Shown here piece after piece: positions 56,624 through 64,000 of a stretch of 64,000 nt of DNA. Location of the stretch: the NCBI GenBank assembly GCA_029245955.1, contig JAQWOH010000048.1, positions 124,001-188,000 on the forward strand, written 5' to 3'. Below the pieces are notes generated by a model. It was not told the origin of the DNA. It was given only the letters and a program-made list of their open reading frames with translations, and did no database searches. How positions within the stretch are numbered: the first letter of the stretch is position 1; each line of letters starts with the position of its first letter. The stretch is from Fuerstiella sp. (lineage in GTDB: Bacteria > Planctomycetota > Planctomycetia > Planctomycetales > Planctomycetaceae). The translations under genes were made by a program, and so were the position numbers.

Positions 56624-57718
56624 GTGAGCAATGTTGCCGAAGCAGCGAAGAAGAGTAAGGAACTGCTGGATCAGCAAACTCGGGAAATCGTGCAGTGGCA
56701 CTTCGGCGATGACACGGGGAGTCAGTTCTGGCTGGAAAAGAAGAAGGAATTCAACTTCGACCCGTTGAAGGATGTGAACTGTTTTGACGATCTGAAGAAG
56801 TTTCCTTTGTTCGAAGACGACTGGCTGCGTGGTGGCCCGATGCGTCGCTGGGTCCCTCAGCCGTATCAGGATAAACCGATCTATGTCTTTGAGACCGGCG
56901 GTACGACGGGCGTGCCCAAGTCACGCGTGGTTGTCGAGGATCACTGGATTGATTACGAGATGTTCAGTGACACTCTGTCCGATGAAAATTTCCCTCGGGG
57001 AGCTAACTGGCTGATGCTGGGGCCTTCCGGGCCGCGTCGCCTGCGTCTGGCGATCGAGCATCTGGCACAGCATCGCGGTGGCATCAGTTTTTGCGTGGAC
57101 CTGGACCCCCGCTGGGTGGTGAAGCTGCTGAAGAAGGGCAAAGTCGAAGAAGTCAAAGAGTACAGCAACCACGTCATCGACCAGGCAATGGCAATTATTG
57201 GCGCCGGGAACGAAATTCAGTGTATGTTCACAACGCCCAAGCTGCTGGAAGCTCTGGCGATGCGACTGCTGGATGAAGGCAGCAGCATCGAAGAAGCCGG
57301 CATCAAGGGGATCTTCTGTGGAGGAACGGAATTCACTCAGCAGTGGAATCGGTTTGCCTGCGAGGAACTGCTGGGTCCCAACGTCTTCATGACACCGACC
57401 TACGGTAACACGCTGATGGGACTGGCCTGCGGCAAGCCTTTTGATCCGGCAGATGATTACAAGGTGACATATTATGCTCCCCAGCCTCGGGCTGTCGTCG
57501 AGGTCGTCGACTTTGATGACCATACGAAGGTCGTTGACTACCACGCCACCGGTCGCGTCAAATTGTACACTTTGACCAAAGAGTTCTTCGTGCCGGGCTT
57601 TCTGGAACGCGACGAAGCGGAGCGTGAAGACCCTCACGAAAAATATCCGTGGGACGGCGTAAGTGGTGTTCGTCCGTATCATGTCTTTGCAAAGACGACC
57701 ACAGTCGGCGTTTATTAG
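56624..57718 (+). CDS. Adenylate-forming enzyme (phenylacetate-CoA-ligase-like)
   Basis: A GTG at 56624 follows AAAAGGAAT at perfect spacing and gives a 364-aa protein. The ATP-binding signature is ETGGTTGVPKSRVV (about residues 93-106). Other family elements are MFTTPKLLEALAMRL, GIFCGGTEFTQQWN and TPTYGNTLMGLACG, matching the YG-type A5 core. It is shorter than PaaK (about 430 aa) and ends without a full C-terminal subdomain. The reaction would activate a carboxylate as acyl-AMP; the partner (CoA or a carrier) and substrate are unknown. An ATG 78 bases upstream is possible but extends the protein with an unusual Pro-rich stretch. Confidence 0.85.
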   Translation: MSNVAEAAKKSKELLDQQTREIVQWHFGDDTGSQFWLEKKKEFNFDPLKDVNCFDDLKKFPLFEDDWLRGGPMRRWVPQPYQDKPIYVFETGGTTGVPKSRVVVEDHWIDYEMFSDTLSDENFPRGANWLMLGPSGPRRLRLAIEHLAQHRGGISFCVDLDPRWVVKLLKKGKVEEVKEYSNHVIDQAMAIIGAGNEIQCMFTTPKLLEALAMRLLDEGSSIEEAGIKGIFCGGTEFTQQWNRFACEELLGPNVFMTPTYGNTLMGLACGKPFDPADDYKVTYYAPQPRAVVEVVDFDDHTKVVDYHATGRVKLYTLTKEFFVPGFLERDEAEREDPHEKYPWDGVSGVRPYHVFAKTTTVGVY

Positions 57719-57927
57719 AACGGGCTGTGCGGTGCGACAGTTAACAACGCAGAGTGCCAGCCTGCAGACATTGACTGCGGGCCGATACCGACACGTTACA
57801 TAGTCTGAACTTCACCGTGATTTAGCGACGCAGAACACGGATTGTCGCAGTGTGTGAGAGTACACACCATGCCTGCCTGACCTGAGAGTGGACTCAGCAA
57901 CGTCTCTGGCCCCGGTACAGCCGTCGT

Positions 57928-59550
57928 TCAGATCAGCTGCTTTGGGCGGGTCTGACGTTTTTCCAGAGCCGCCCCGACGAATCCTTTGAAAAGTGGGTGT
58001 GGTCTGTTGGGCTGCGACTTGAATTCCGGGTGATACTGGACCGCCACGTACCATGAGTGGTCGTTCAATTCCACAACTTCCACCAGCGTTCCGTCGGGGC
58101 TGGTGCCGACCGGCGTCATTCCGGCATGAACGTATTGTTCCCGGTACCCCGGGTTGAACTCGTATCGATGCCGATGTCGTTCATTAATTTCTGATGTTCC
58201 GTATGCTGTCAGTGAGTGAGATCCTTCGGAAAGCAGGCAGGGCTGAGTACCCAGTCGCATTGTGCCGCCCTTATCTTCCACATCCGTCTGATCTTCCAGC
58301 AGACAGATCACCGGATGCTGAGTGTCGGCCTGGAATTCGCTGCTGTTGGCGTCGTCCAGTCCCATAACGTTGCGTGCGAATTCGATAACGGCACATTGCA
58401 TGCCCAGACAGATGCCGAAGTACGGAATGTTGTTTTCTCGAGCGTACTGAACGGCCTGAATCTTGCCTTCGATGCCCCGCATGCCGAATCCGCCCGGAAC
58501 CAGAATCCCGTCGACACCTTTCAGCAGACTTTCGGCTCCCTTGTTTTCCAGGTCTTCTGCTTCGACTCGTTTTGTGATGATTCTTGTCGAGTGGTGGAAG
58601 CCAGCGTGATCCAGAGACTCGTAGATCGATTTGTAGGCATCACAGTGATCAATGTACTTGCCGACAACGGCCACGGTCACTTCATGACGCGGGTTTCGGA
58701 TTCGGTGGATCAGATCCCGATAGTCATCCAGTTGCAGCGGGCCGGCCTGCAGGTCCAGTTTTTCGATGATCAGTTCATCCAGTTTGTGTTCAACCAGCCC
58801 CATGGGCACTTCGTAGATCGAATATTCTTTATCGACCTCTTCGATCACTGCTCGTTTTTCGACATTGCAGAACAATGCAATCTTGTCCGTGTGTTCCGTG
58901 CCAATCGGACGTTCCGTACGACATACCAGAATGTCCGGCTGAATACCGATCGTTCGCAACTGTTGCACGCTGTGCTGTGTTGGTTTGGTTTTCGCCTCTC
59001 GTGCGGCCTTCAGATAAGGCACCAGCGTTAAGTGAATGAACAGACAGTTTTCTTTGCCGACATCCAGCGGAATCTGTCGGATCGCTTCCAGAAACGGCAG
59101 TCCTTCAATGTCTCCGATGGTTCCGCCAAGTTCTGTGATCACTACGTCAACATCAGGCGCGGCCAGTCGCCGAATGCTGTCTTTGATTTCATCGGTGATG
59201 TGCGGAACCACCTGAACTGTTCGGCCAAGGTATTCGCCGCGTCGCTCCTTGTTGATCACCGTTTGGTAGATCTGGCCGGTCGTGTAGTTGGAATCGCGAT
59301 TCAGGATACTTGACGTAAATCGTTCGTAGTGTCCCAGGTCCAGGTCTGTCTCTGAGCCGTCGTCCAGAACGTAGACTTCGCCGTGCTGGTAGGGACTCAT
59401 TGTGCCCGGATCGACGTTGATGTACGGATCCAGTTTCTGCATACGGACCGTCAGACCACGACGTTCCAGCAGCATGCCGATGGAGGCGGAGGTCAGTCCT
59501 TTGCCAAGTGAGCTTACGACGCCACCAGTGACGAAAATGTGCTGAGTCAT
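57928..59550 (-). CDS. pyrG: CTP synthase
   Basis: The 540-aa enzyme makes CTP from UTP, ATP and glutamine. The N-terminal synthetase domain has [40 protein letters not shown] and [18 protein letters not shown]. The C-terminal glutamine amidotransferase has [11 protein letters not shown], the nucleophile in [18 protein letters not shown], and the His-Glu pair in [11 protein letters not shown]. The ATG at 59550 is preceded by AAAGGAC; a longer frame upstream adds an unrelated 30 residues. Monocistronic. Confidence 0.98.
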   Translation of the reverse strand: MTQHIFVTGGVVSSLGKGLTSASIGMLLERRGLTVRMQKLDPYINVDPGTMSPYQHGEVYVLDDGSETDLDLGHYERFTSSILNRDSNYTTGQIYQTVINKERRGEYLGRTVQVVPHITDEIKDSIRRLAAPDVDVVITELGGTIGDIEGLPFLEAIRQIPLDVGKENCLFIHLTLVPYLKAAREAKTKPTQHSVQQLRTIGIQPDILVCRTERPIGTEHTDKIALFCNVEKRAVIEEVDKEYSIYEVPMGLVEHKLDELIIEKLDLQAGPLQLDDYRDLIHRIRNPRHEVTVAVVGKYIDHCDAYKSIYESLDHAGFHHSTRIITKRVEAEDLENKGAESLLKGVDGILVPGGFGMRGIEGKIQAVQYARENNIPYFGICLGMQCAVIEFARNVMGLDDANSSEFQADTQHPVICLLEDQTDVEDKGGTMRLGTQPCLLSEGSHSLTAYGTSEINERHRHRYEFNPGYREQYVHAGMTPVGTSPDGTLVEVVELNDHSWYVAVQYHPEFKSQPNRPHPLFKGFVGAALEKRQTRPKQLI

Positions 59551-59831
59551 GCTCTTTAAAGTCCTTTTTCTGCCGTTGTCCGGCCTGGTTACGGCAGCCG
59601 ACTGGATCACCTCCTGGCGACTGCTGTCAGCCCCCGACAATTCCTCTGAAGCCCGGCTGGAATGCTGTTAGGGATGTGTGACGTTGCTCAGCCGGACTAT
59701 TAAAGCGGATGCCTGCAACTCCTCAATACTTCGATGCCCCAATCCTCAATAAGTCCCGAAAATGACGCTCCGGTACGTGGCCGTCGGATGTGCGTCACCT
59801 CAAAAACTCTCGAATTATTCACAGCGCATAA

Positions 59832-59869
59832 AAAAGCCCCGGCAACACACCAGGTGAAGCGGGGCTTTT
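59832..59869 (-). terminator. Intrinsic terminator of the pilin-like gene
   Basis: AAAAGCCCCG at 59832-59841 pairs with CGGGGCTTTT at 59860-59869 over an 18-base loop. On the minus strand the stem is followed by a T-rich run (GGGGCTTTTTTAT), so it terminates transcripts of the gene at 59929-60183. Confidence 0.8.
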
Positions 59870-59871
59870 AG

Positions 59872-59900
59872 GTCCATTCGGCAGCTCACCCCGAATGGAC
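59872..59900. repeat. Perfect inverted repeat next to the terminator
   Basis: GTCCATTCGG (59872-59881) faces CCGAATGGAC (59891-59900) across 9 bases. The hairpin is between the pilin-like gene stop and the terminator, giving two tandem hairpins at the 3' end of this short mRNA. Confidence 0.75.
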
Positions 59901-59928
59901 GAATCAGATCTACTGTCCAGTGACTAAA

Positions 59929-60183
59929 TTAGCGCCCGTAGCGCCCTGCGATTTCGGGCCTTGGTTTGCTGCTGGACATCTTGTACGTGTTACCGTGATG
60001 GCGATCTGATCCTCGTGAGTCGACAGCGTTTGCTGCGTCCATAAGTTCTGATGAGACGGCGTACGAAAGAGTCGAAAGACCCGCGATCGAGCCCAATACC
60101 AGAATCGTTCCTACCAGAATGATTTCTGAGGTGACGATGATTCCATCCTGTTGTTTCCACAGATTGATGAGCAGTCGTCGCAT
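59929..60183 (-). CDS. Small pilin-like membrane protein (84 aa)
   Basis: From the ATG at 60183, preceded by AGGAG, the product reads MRRLLINLWKQQDGIIVTSE, then a long hydrophobic segment (IILVGTILVLGSIAGLSTLSYAV), then a hydrophilic tail rich in Ser, His and Arg. The Glu at the head of the hydrophobic helix and the QQDGIIVTSE start resemble Flp-type pilins and related short planctomycete proteins, which have a conserved Glu five residues into the mature chain. No Tad assembly genes are close by. A class III peptidase cleavage site is not obvious. The strong ribosome-binding site and two downstream hairpins suggest a highly expressed, stable mRNA. Confidence 0.7.
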   Translation of the reverse strand: MRRLLINLWKQQDGIIVTSEIILVGTILVLGSIAGLSTLSYAVSSELMDAANAVDSRGSDRHHGNTYKMSSSKPRPEIAGRYGR

Positions 60184-60494
60184 CGGAATTACTCCTGAAG
60201 CGTCCTGTAGCGCTTCGCCGGCTATGTTGTCTTTTGGCAACCCTACACCGCAGAATGGAATCTGAGGCGGAAATCTGTCGCCCGCACGTCTCTCCGACCG
60301 CTTATTGCTGTGAGATGTATCGGTCACAACGATTGCGGCGACATCAAACGCCGATCAGGTCTGCTGGTGGTCACCGGACCGGCAGAATGGTGAAGCTGTT
60401 GATTTGCAACAAAGAACGATTTGGAGCAGTGTCAACGTGTCTCAGGGCCTTGTCAGAACGTCGGGCCCCCCCGAAACACCTCAGCCGATGGTTT
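60184..60494. other. Gap between pilin-like gene and SulP remnant
   Basis: About 310 bases. It includes the promoter region of the pilin-like gene and DNA that replaces the lost membrane part of the SulP gene. No protein-like frame is seen. Confidence 0.4.
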
Positions 60495-61129
60495 CCCCTG
60501 AAGTCTCTGTTCAAACCGCACCTCGAAGTTTAGGAAATCGACGACGATACAAGCCTGATTCTGGCACGTGAATCAGCCGTCTTCAGCAACTGGATTCCAT
60601 TTCGCCGGCAGATCGAACAGCTTGAGCTCGTGCAGCGGCGGAACCTGGTCGTTGATGTGTCAGACACCAGGCTTGTTGACTACAGCGTGATTGCGAAGCT
60701 GGAGGAAATGGAACATGACTTCGAACAGGACGGTCTGCGTTTTGAGATTCGAGGTCTCGATTCCCTGCGGCCGTTGGCGGACAACGGCCATGCTGCCCGC
60801 AAGGGTGGCCTGGCCCGCATGCGCCGCCTGACCGTAGTCGCGGAGGCTCAACTTGAAGACTGGTTGCTCGACAACTTTGTGGAACTCGGAGCGACCGGTT
60901 ATACCTCTTTTCCCTGTTCCGGTGCGTTCCGCAGCACTCTGCGGTCAGTCTGATGGTCCACATCGAAATCGTGATCTCGCGTGCGACATCAGAGAGTATC
61001 CTGGCCTTCCTTCGTATGAAAGTGCTTCCCGAACACGCGGTCACTGCCTGCGTCGAAAACGTGGACGTTGTCCGCCGTGATCACTTTTCTGTTTCACTCA
61101 ACGAAAGACAGACCGTAAAGCCACGGTAG
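60495..61129 (+). pseudogene. 3' remnant of a SulP-type anion transporter (STAS and PII-like domains)
   Basis: Only the cytoplasmic end of a SulP transporter remains. The frame gives LFKPHLEV[24 protein letters not shown], then [20 protein letters not shown], typical of the STAS domain, and [21 protein letters not shown]. After the PCSGA segment the frame changes and continues with VHIEIVISRATSESILAFLR and MKVLPEHAVTACVENVDVV, the PII-like tail found on bicarbonate-type SulP proteins. Lesions are loss of the membrane domain, a TAG at 60531-60533 and a frame change near 60920-60955. It probably once carried bicarbonate or sulfate. Confidence 0.8.
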
Positions 61130-61146
61130 AGCAATGACCATCGCAG

Positions 61147-62799
61147 TTAAGGACGGCTGCGGCCTGCCTCAATAATGCTGGCAAGCTGCGACTTGAGTCG
61201 GGCAGCAATTTCCGGGTGATCGCTGATGACATTTGTTGTCTCTGTCGGATCGTCGTCGATATTGAACAACTGATATTGCGGAACTTTTGTATTCGCCAGC
61301 GATTGTTCGACGACTACGTTGCGAGCTGACTTTTTGTCGTAACGGTGCAGCTTCCACTTGTTTGATCGCAGCGCATACGTTCCGTTGTTTCCGTTGTTCT
61401 GCTGTACCAGATGGTCGCGGCCGGTGCCGGTAGTTTCACCCAGCAACGCACTCATTACGTTGAAGCTGTCAAGGCAACTTTCAGTCGGCAGAGACTGGCC
61501 GCTGAGGGCGGCGAGACTGCCCGCCAGATCGATGGTGCAAACAAGTTCATCACTCAGACCTGGCTTGATGCGTCCCTTCCAGCGAGTAATAAAGGGAGTC
61601 CGTGTGCCACCTTCGTAGACGCTGTATTTTCCACCCGAATATGGACCGGCTGCGCGGTGGCGCCCGATTTTTTCAATGGCGTCATCCTTGTAACCGTCGT
61701 CCAGTACGGGTCCGTTGTCTGAACAGAATACGACCAGCGTGTTTTCAGCAAGTTTCAGACGGTCGAGCGTTTTCGTCAATTCACCGACGCACCAGTCGAG
61801 CTCCACGATCGCGTCACCCCGGAAGCCCAGAGACGTCTTGCCCTGAAAACGTTCGTGGGGAATACGTGGTACGTGAATGTCGTGTGAGGAGAAGAACAGA
61901 AAGAACGGTTTGTCTCTGTGCTGTTCGATAAATTCAACGGATTTTTCAACCCACTTGTCTGCCAGATCTTCGTCACGGAAGCGAGCTGCGTGGCCGCCCG
62001 TGTAGAAGCCAATGCGGCTGATACCGTTGTGGATTGTCGAGTTGTGCCCGTGTGACCAGTCCATCTTCAGCGTGTCACGATGCGTTACGCCGGTTGGGTG
62101 GTCAGCCTTCGGCTTTTTTTTTCCGACCCACAGAGGGTCTGCCGGATCCAGATTGGGAACGCGATGATCGTGTACAAACACCTGCGGCACGCGATCATTG
62201 GTCGTTGGCAGAAGGAAGCATGTGTCGAATCCGATTTCCAGAGGTCCCGGTTTCAGCAACCCATTCCATTCCGGTCCGCCTGCTTCCCCCAGTCCCAGAT
62301 GCCATTTTCCAACAACGCCGGTCGAATATCCGGCTCGCCTGAGAATCGAAGCGACGGTTTCCGTACCGGGCTTAATGATTGCCGGGGCATTGGGAGGAGC
62401 GATCCCCGTGCGTTCGCCACGGAATGCGTAGGTGCCGGTGAGCATGGAATAACGCGTTGGCGTGCAGGTCGACGCTGAACAATAGCCGCTCGTAAATCGC
62501 AGGCCTTCGCTGGCCAGCTGGTCGATGTGCGGCGTCTTCAGTGCTGTGGCGCCATAGCATGAGACATCACCGTAGCCCAGATCATCCGCCATGATAACAA
62601 TGACGTTGGGTGTTTCTGCCGGGGACGGAATGTGTGTAAACAGCAGTGTCGTCGCCGTCAGGACCATGGTTTTGCCCCATGTCTGTGACCTGCCACGTGT
62701 GTATCCCTGCATAGAGCAGCATGCACAAGCCAGCAGTTTTGCAGCGGCCGACAGCGTTTGGTTGTGACCATGCCGTAGTTGTAAACGCGTTTTATTCAT
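61147..62799 (-). CDS. Exported arylsulfatase
   Basis: The 550-aa enzyme is a type I sulfatase. Metal ligands are in NVIVIMADDLGYGDVSCYG. The formylglycine cysteine is in STCTPTRYSMLTGTYAFR (C-T-P-T-R, about residue 112 from the first ATG). VGKWHLGLGEAGGPEW and VVFCSDNGPVLDDGY are the other conserved blocks. The N-terminal extension before the hydrophobic segment (MVLTATTLLFTHIPSPAE) is long; an internal ATG at 62709 or 62667 would give a normal signal peptide, so the start is uncertain. It removes sulfate from algal or animal glycans in the periplasm. Confidence 0.93.
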   Translation of the reverse strand: MNKTRLQLRHGHNQTLSAAAKLLACACCSMQGYTRGRSQTWGKTMVLTATTLLFTHIPSPAETPNVIVIMADDLGYGDVSCYGATALKTPHIDQLASEGLRFTSGYCSASTCTPTRYSMLTGTYAFRGERTGIAPPNAPAIIKPGTETVASILRRAGYSTGVVGKWHLGLGEAGGPEWNGLLKPGPLEIGFDTCFLLPTTNDRVPQVFVHDHRVPNLDPADPLWVGKKKPKADHPTGVTHRDTLKMDWSHGHNSTIHNGISRIGFYTGGHAARFRDEDLADKWVEKSVEFIEQHRDKPFFLFFSSHDIHVPRIPHERFQGKTSLGFRGDAIVELDWCVGELTKTLDRLKLAENTLVVFCSDNGPVLDDGYKDDAIEKIGRHRAAGPYSGGKYSVYEGGTRTPFITRWKGRIKPGLSDELVCTIDLAGSLAALSGQSLPTESCLDSFNVMSALLGETTGTGRDHLVQQNNGNNGTYALRSNKWKLHRYDKKSARNVVVEQSLANTKVPQYQLFNIDDDPTETTNVISDHPEIAARLKSQLASIIEAGRSRP

Positions 62800-63195
62800 T
62801 ATGTTTGATTCTTCTGGCGGACCAGGAAAGTGGGAAAACGGTCAGCACTGTCTCACCCGCTGCCCGCAGCAACGGCCTGGACGCTGGGGCCGACCTGACC
62901 GTATTGATGATCCGGGCCACCGTGACTCCGGTGATCCGGTCGGTCTGCTGCCTGCACTGTGGACGAATGGTCCAGCGGCGCTGTTGCTGACGCACCAATC
63001 TACGATTGCAGGCCGTCGGTGAACACTGGCAGCCAGTGACTTTGCGGCACATTTTCTGAATACCTCAGAGTCAGGTGGGCCGTAGACCTGACTTTAACCG
63101 TGGAACAGGTACCCGGAAACTGAAAGGTATAGCAGTGTATTCGTCGGGCTCCGGATCGCCGGATTTATGCGAGGTGACCGCCGCGTCCTGTGACG
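62800..63195. other. Intergenic region between the sulfatase and glgX
   Basis: About 395 bases between two minus-strand genes. No gene is seen; it includes the 5' region of the sulfatase and the 3' end of the debranching gene. Confidence 0.4.
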
Positions 63196-64000
63196 TTAGT
63201 TGTCGAACGACTTCTGATCTGAGCGGTTGTGTCGCTGGGGCGGTTCGTCGTGTCCGTCATGAAGTATGTTCTGCGTTTCAGGCCAGCCGTTCTTTAGAAT
63301 CAGCACGGCGACGCTGCGACCATTCAACGGATAGGACTCTCCGGCGGAGTATGCCTTGTCGGTGAGTCTGTCGACGCTGGTATCGAACACCGGCACCCAC
63401 CGCTCCGAAAGATTGTGCCGCGGCAGAATAAACGATTCAGCAACGGGTTGATTGCTGAGCAGCATCAGCAGTGTGTCGCCTGTAATTCGTTCACCGCGTT
63501 CATCGACTTCGTCGATCGATTCGCCGTTCAGCCGCACACCAATCGAATGTACGCACCCCGAATTCCACTCATCGTCAGTCAGTTCCTGTCCTGTTGCCGA
63601 TAACCAGGCAATGTCCTTCACTCCGGCTCCGCGAATTTGACGGCCCTGAAAGAAATTGCGGCGTTTGAACACGGGCTGATCACGCCACAGGTGAATCACC
63701 TTCGTACAGAATTCCAGAAAATTCTGTTGTTCGTCGCCCAGATCCCAGTGCAGCCAGCTGATCTCGTTGTCCTGACAATAGGCATTATTGTTGCCGTGCT
63801 GGGTCTGACTCAGTTCATCCCCCCCGCGAATCATGGGTACACCCTGAGACAGCAGCAGTGTCGCGAACAGATTCTTTCTCTGCCGCAGCCTCAGCTTATT
63901 GATCGCGGCATCGGTGGTTTCGCCTTCCTGCCCGCAGTTCCAGCCGTTGTTGTGGCTTTCTCCATCGCGGTTGTCTTCCAGATTGGCCAGGTTCTTTTTT
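63196..64000 (-). CDS. glgX: Glycogen debranching enzyme GlgX (C-terminal part, cut by window edge)
   Basis: The frame is open to the end of the window. It contains GESHNNGWNCGQEGETTDAAI and MIRGGDELSQTQHGNNNAYCQDNE, then the conserved NEISWLHWDL and the GlgX C-terminal domain (FLEFCTKVIHLWRDQPVFKRRNF, then WNSGCVHSIGVRLNGE). GlgX/isoamylase-type enzymes cut alpha-1,6 branch points of limit dextrins. About 268 codons are present, ending in a hydrophilic HDGHDEPPQRHNRSDQKSFDN tail. The N-terminal CBM48 and catalytic residues lie outside. Confidence 0.95.
   Translation of the reverse strand, partial: KKNLANLEDNRDGESHNNGWNCGQEGETTDAAINKLRLRQRKNLFATLLLSQGVPMIRGGDELSQTQHGNNNAYCQDNEISWLHWDLGDEQQNFLEFCTKVIHLWRDQPVFKRRNFFQGRQIRGAGVKDIAWLSATGQELTDDEWNSGCVHSIGVRLNGESIDEVDERGERITGDTLLMLLSNQPVAESFILPRHNLSERWVPVFDTSVDRLTDKAYSAGESYPLNGRSVAVLILKNGWPETQNILHDGHDEPPQRHNRSDQKSFDN

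Overview
The window looks like chromosomal DNA from a planctomycete (Planctomycetota, probably Planctomycetales). The evidence is: a short LEPR-XLL protein; secreted multi-EF-hand and PQQ-type beta-propeller proteins; two formylglycine sulfatases; several Tat-exported enzymes; an STN-domain protein; an ECF sigma factor overlapping a small membrane protein; and a SulP remnant of STAS plus PII-like type. Genes sit in short operons on both strands. I recognised no rRNA, tRNA, CRISPR array, prophage or insertion sequence.

Layout. 0.1-7.6 kb: a GalT/HIT-like nucleotidyltransferase, a propeller/EF-hand secreted pair, two small conserved proteins, a broken pectate lyase, and an ECF sigma/membrane protein pair closed by a strong hairpin. 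7.7-16.8 kb: gnd with a PfkB-type sugar-acid kinase, a divergent STN-domain protein and Hsp70 homologue, and recQ. 17.4-23.9 kb: the LEPR-XLL protein, a YceH-like protein, and a lactate-permease / mandelate-racemase-like / M14-deacylase row. 24-31.9 kb: nth, folC, a sialidase-like protein, a divergent nucleotidyltransferase/PncC pair, a planctomycete-type exported protein and a rhomboid protease. 32-41.9 kb: a decayed polytopic membrane-protein gene, HAD and FabZ-like enzymes, a four-gene Mn/Zn/Fe-type ABC operon whose last permease carries an MntR-like C-terminal domain, an esterase and an orphan sugar-type ABC permease. 41.9-50.5 kb: mnmE and yidC, a metallophosphoesterase, an exported deacetylase/cysteine-hydrolase pair and a DHH phosphoesterase. 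51-64 kb: two sulfatases, a D-threonine-aldolase-like enzyme with a Tat-exported TIM barrel, phosphofructokinase, an adenylate-forming enzyme, pyrG, a pilin-like small protein with tandem hairpins, a SulP remnant, and the 3' part of glgX.

Central sugar metabolism (gnd, PfkB kinase, phosphofructokinase, glgX, GalT-like) is scattered among functions for degrading sulfated or acylated polysaccharides (sulfatases, deacetylase, sialidase-like, esterase, sugar-acid dehydratase). That fits a heterotroph feeding on algal or detrital glycans. Three genes are visibly decayed (pectate lyase, polytopic membrane protein, SulP). The most unusual intact proteins are the Hsp70 homologue with a zinc ribbon and histone-H1-like tail, and the ABC permease fused to a metalloregulator-type domain. 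I did not find a clear-cut new defence or mobile system.
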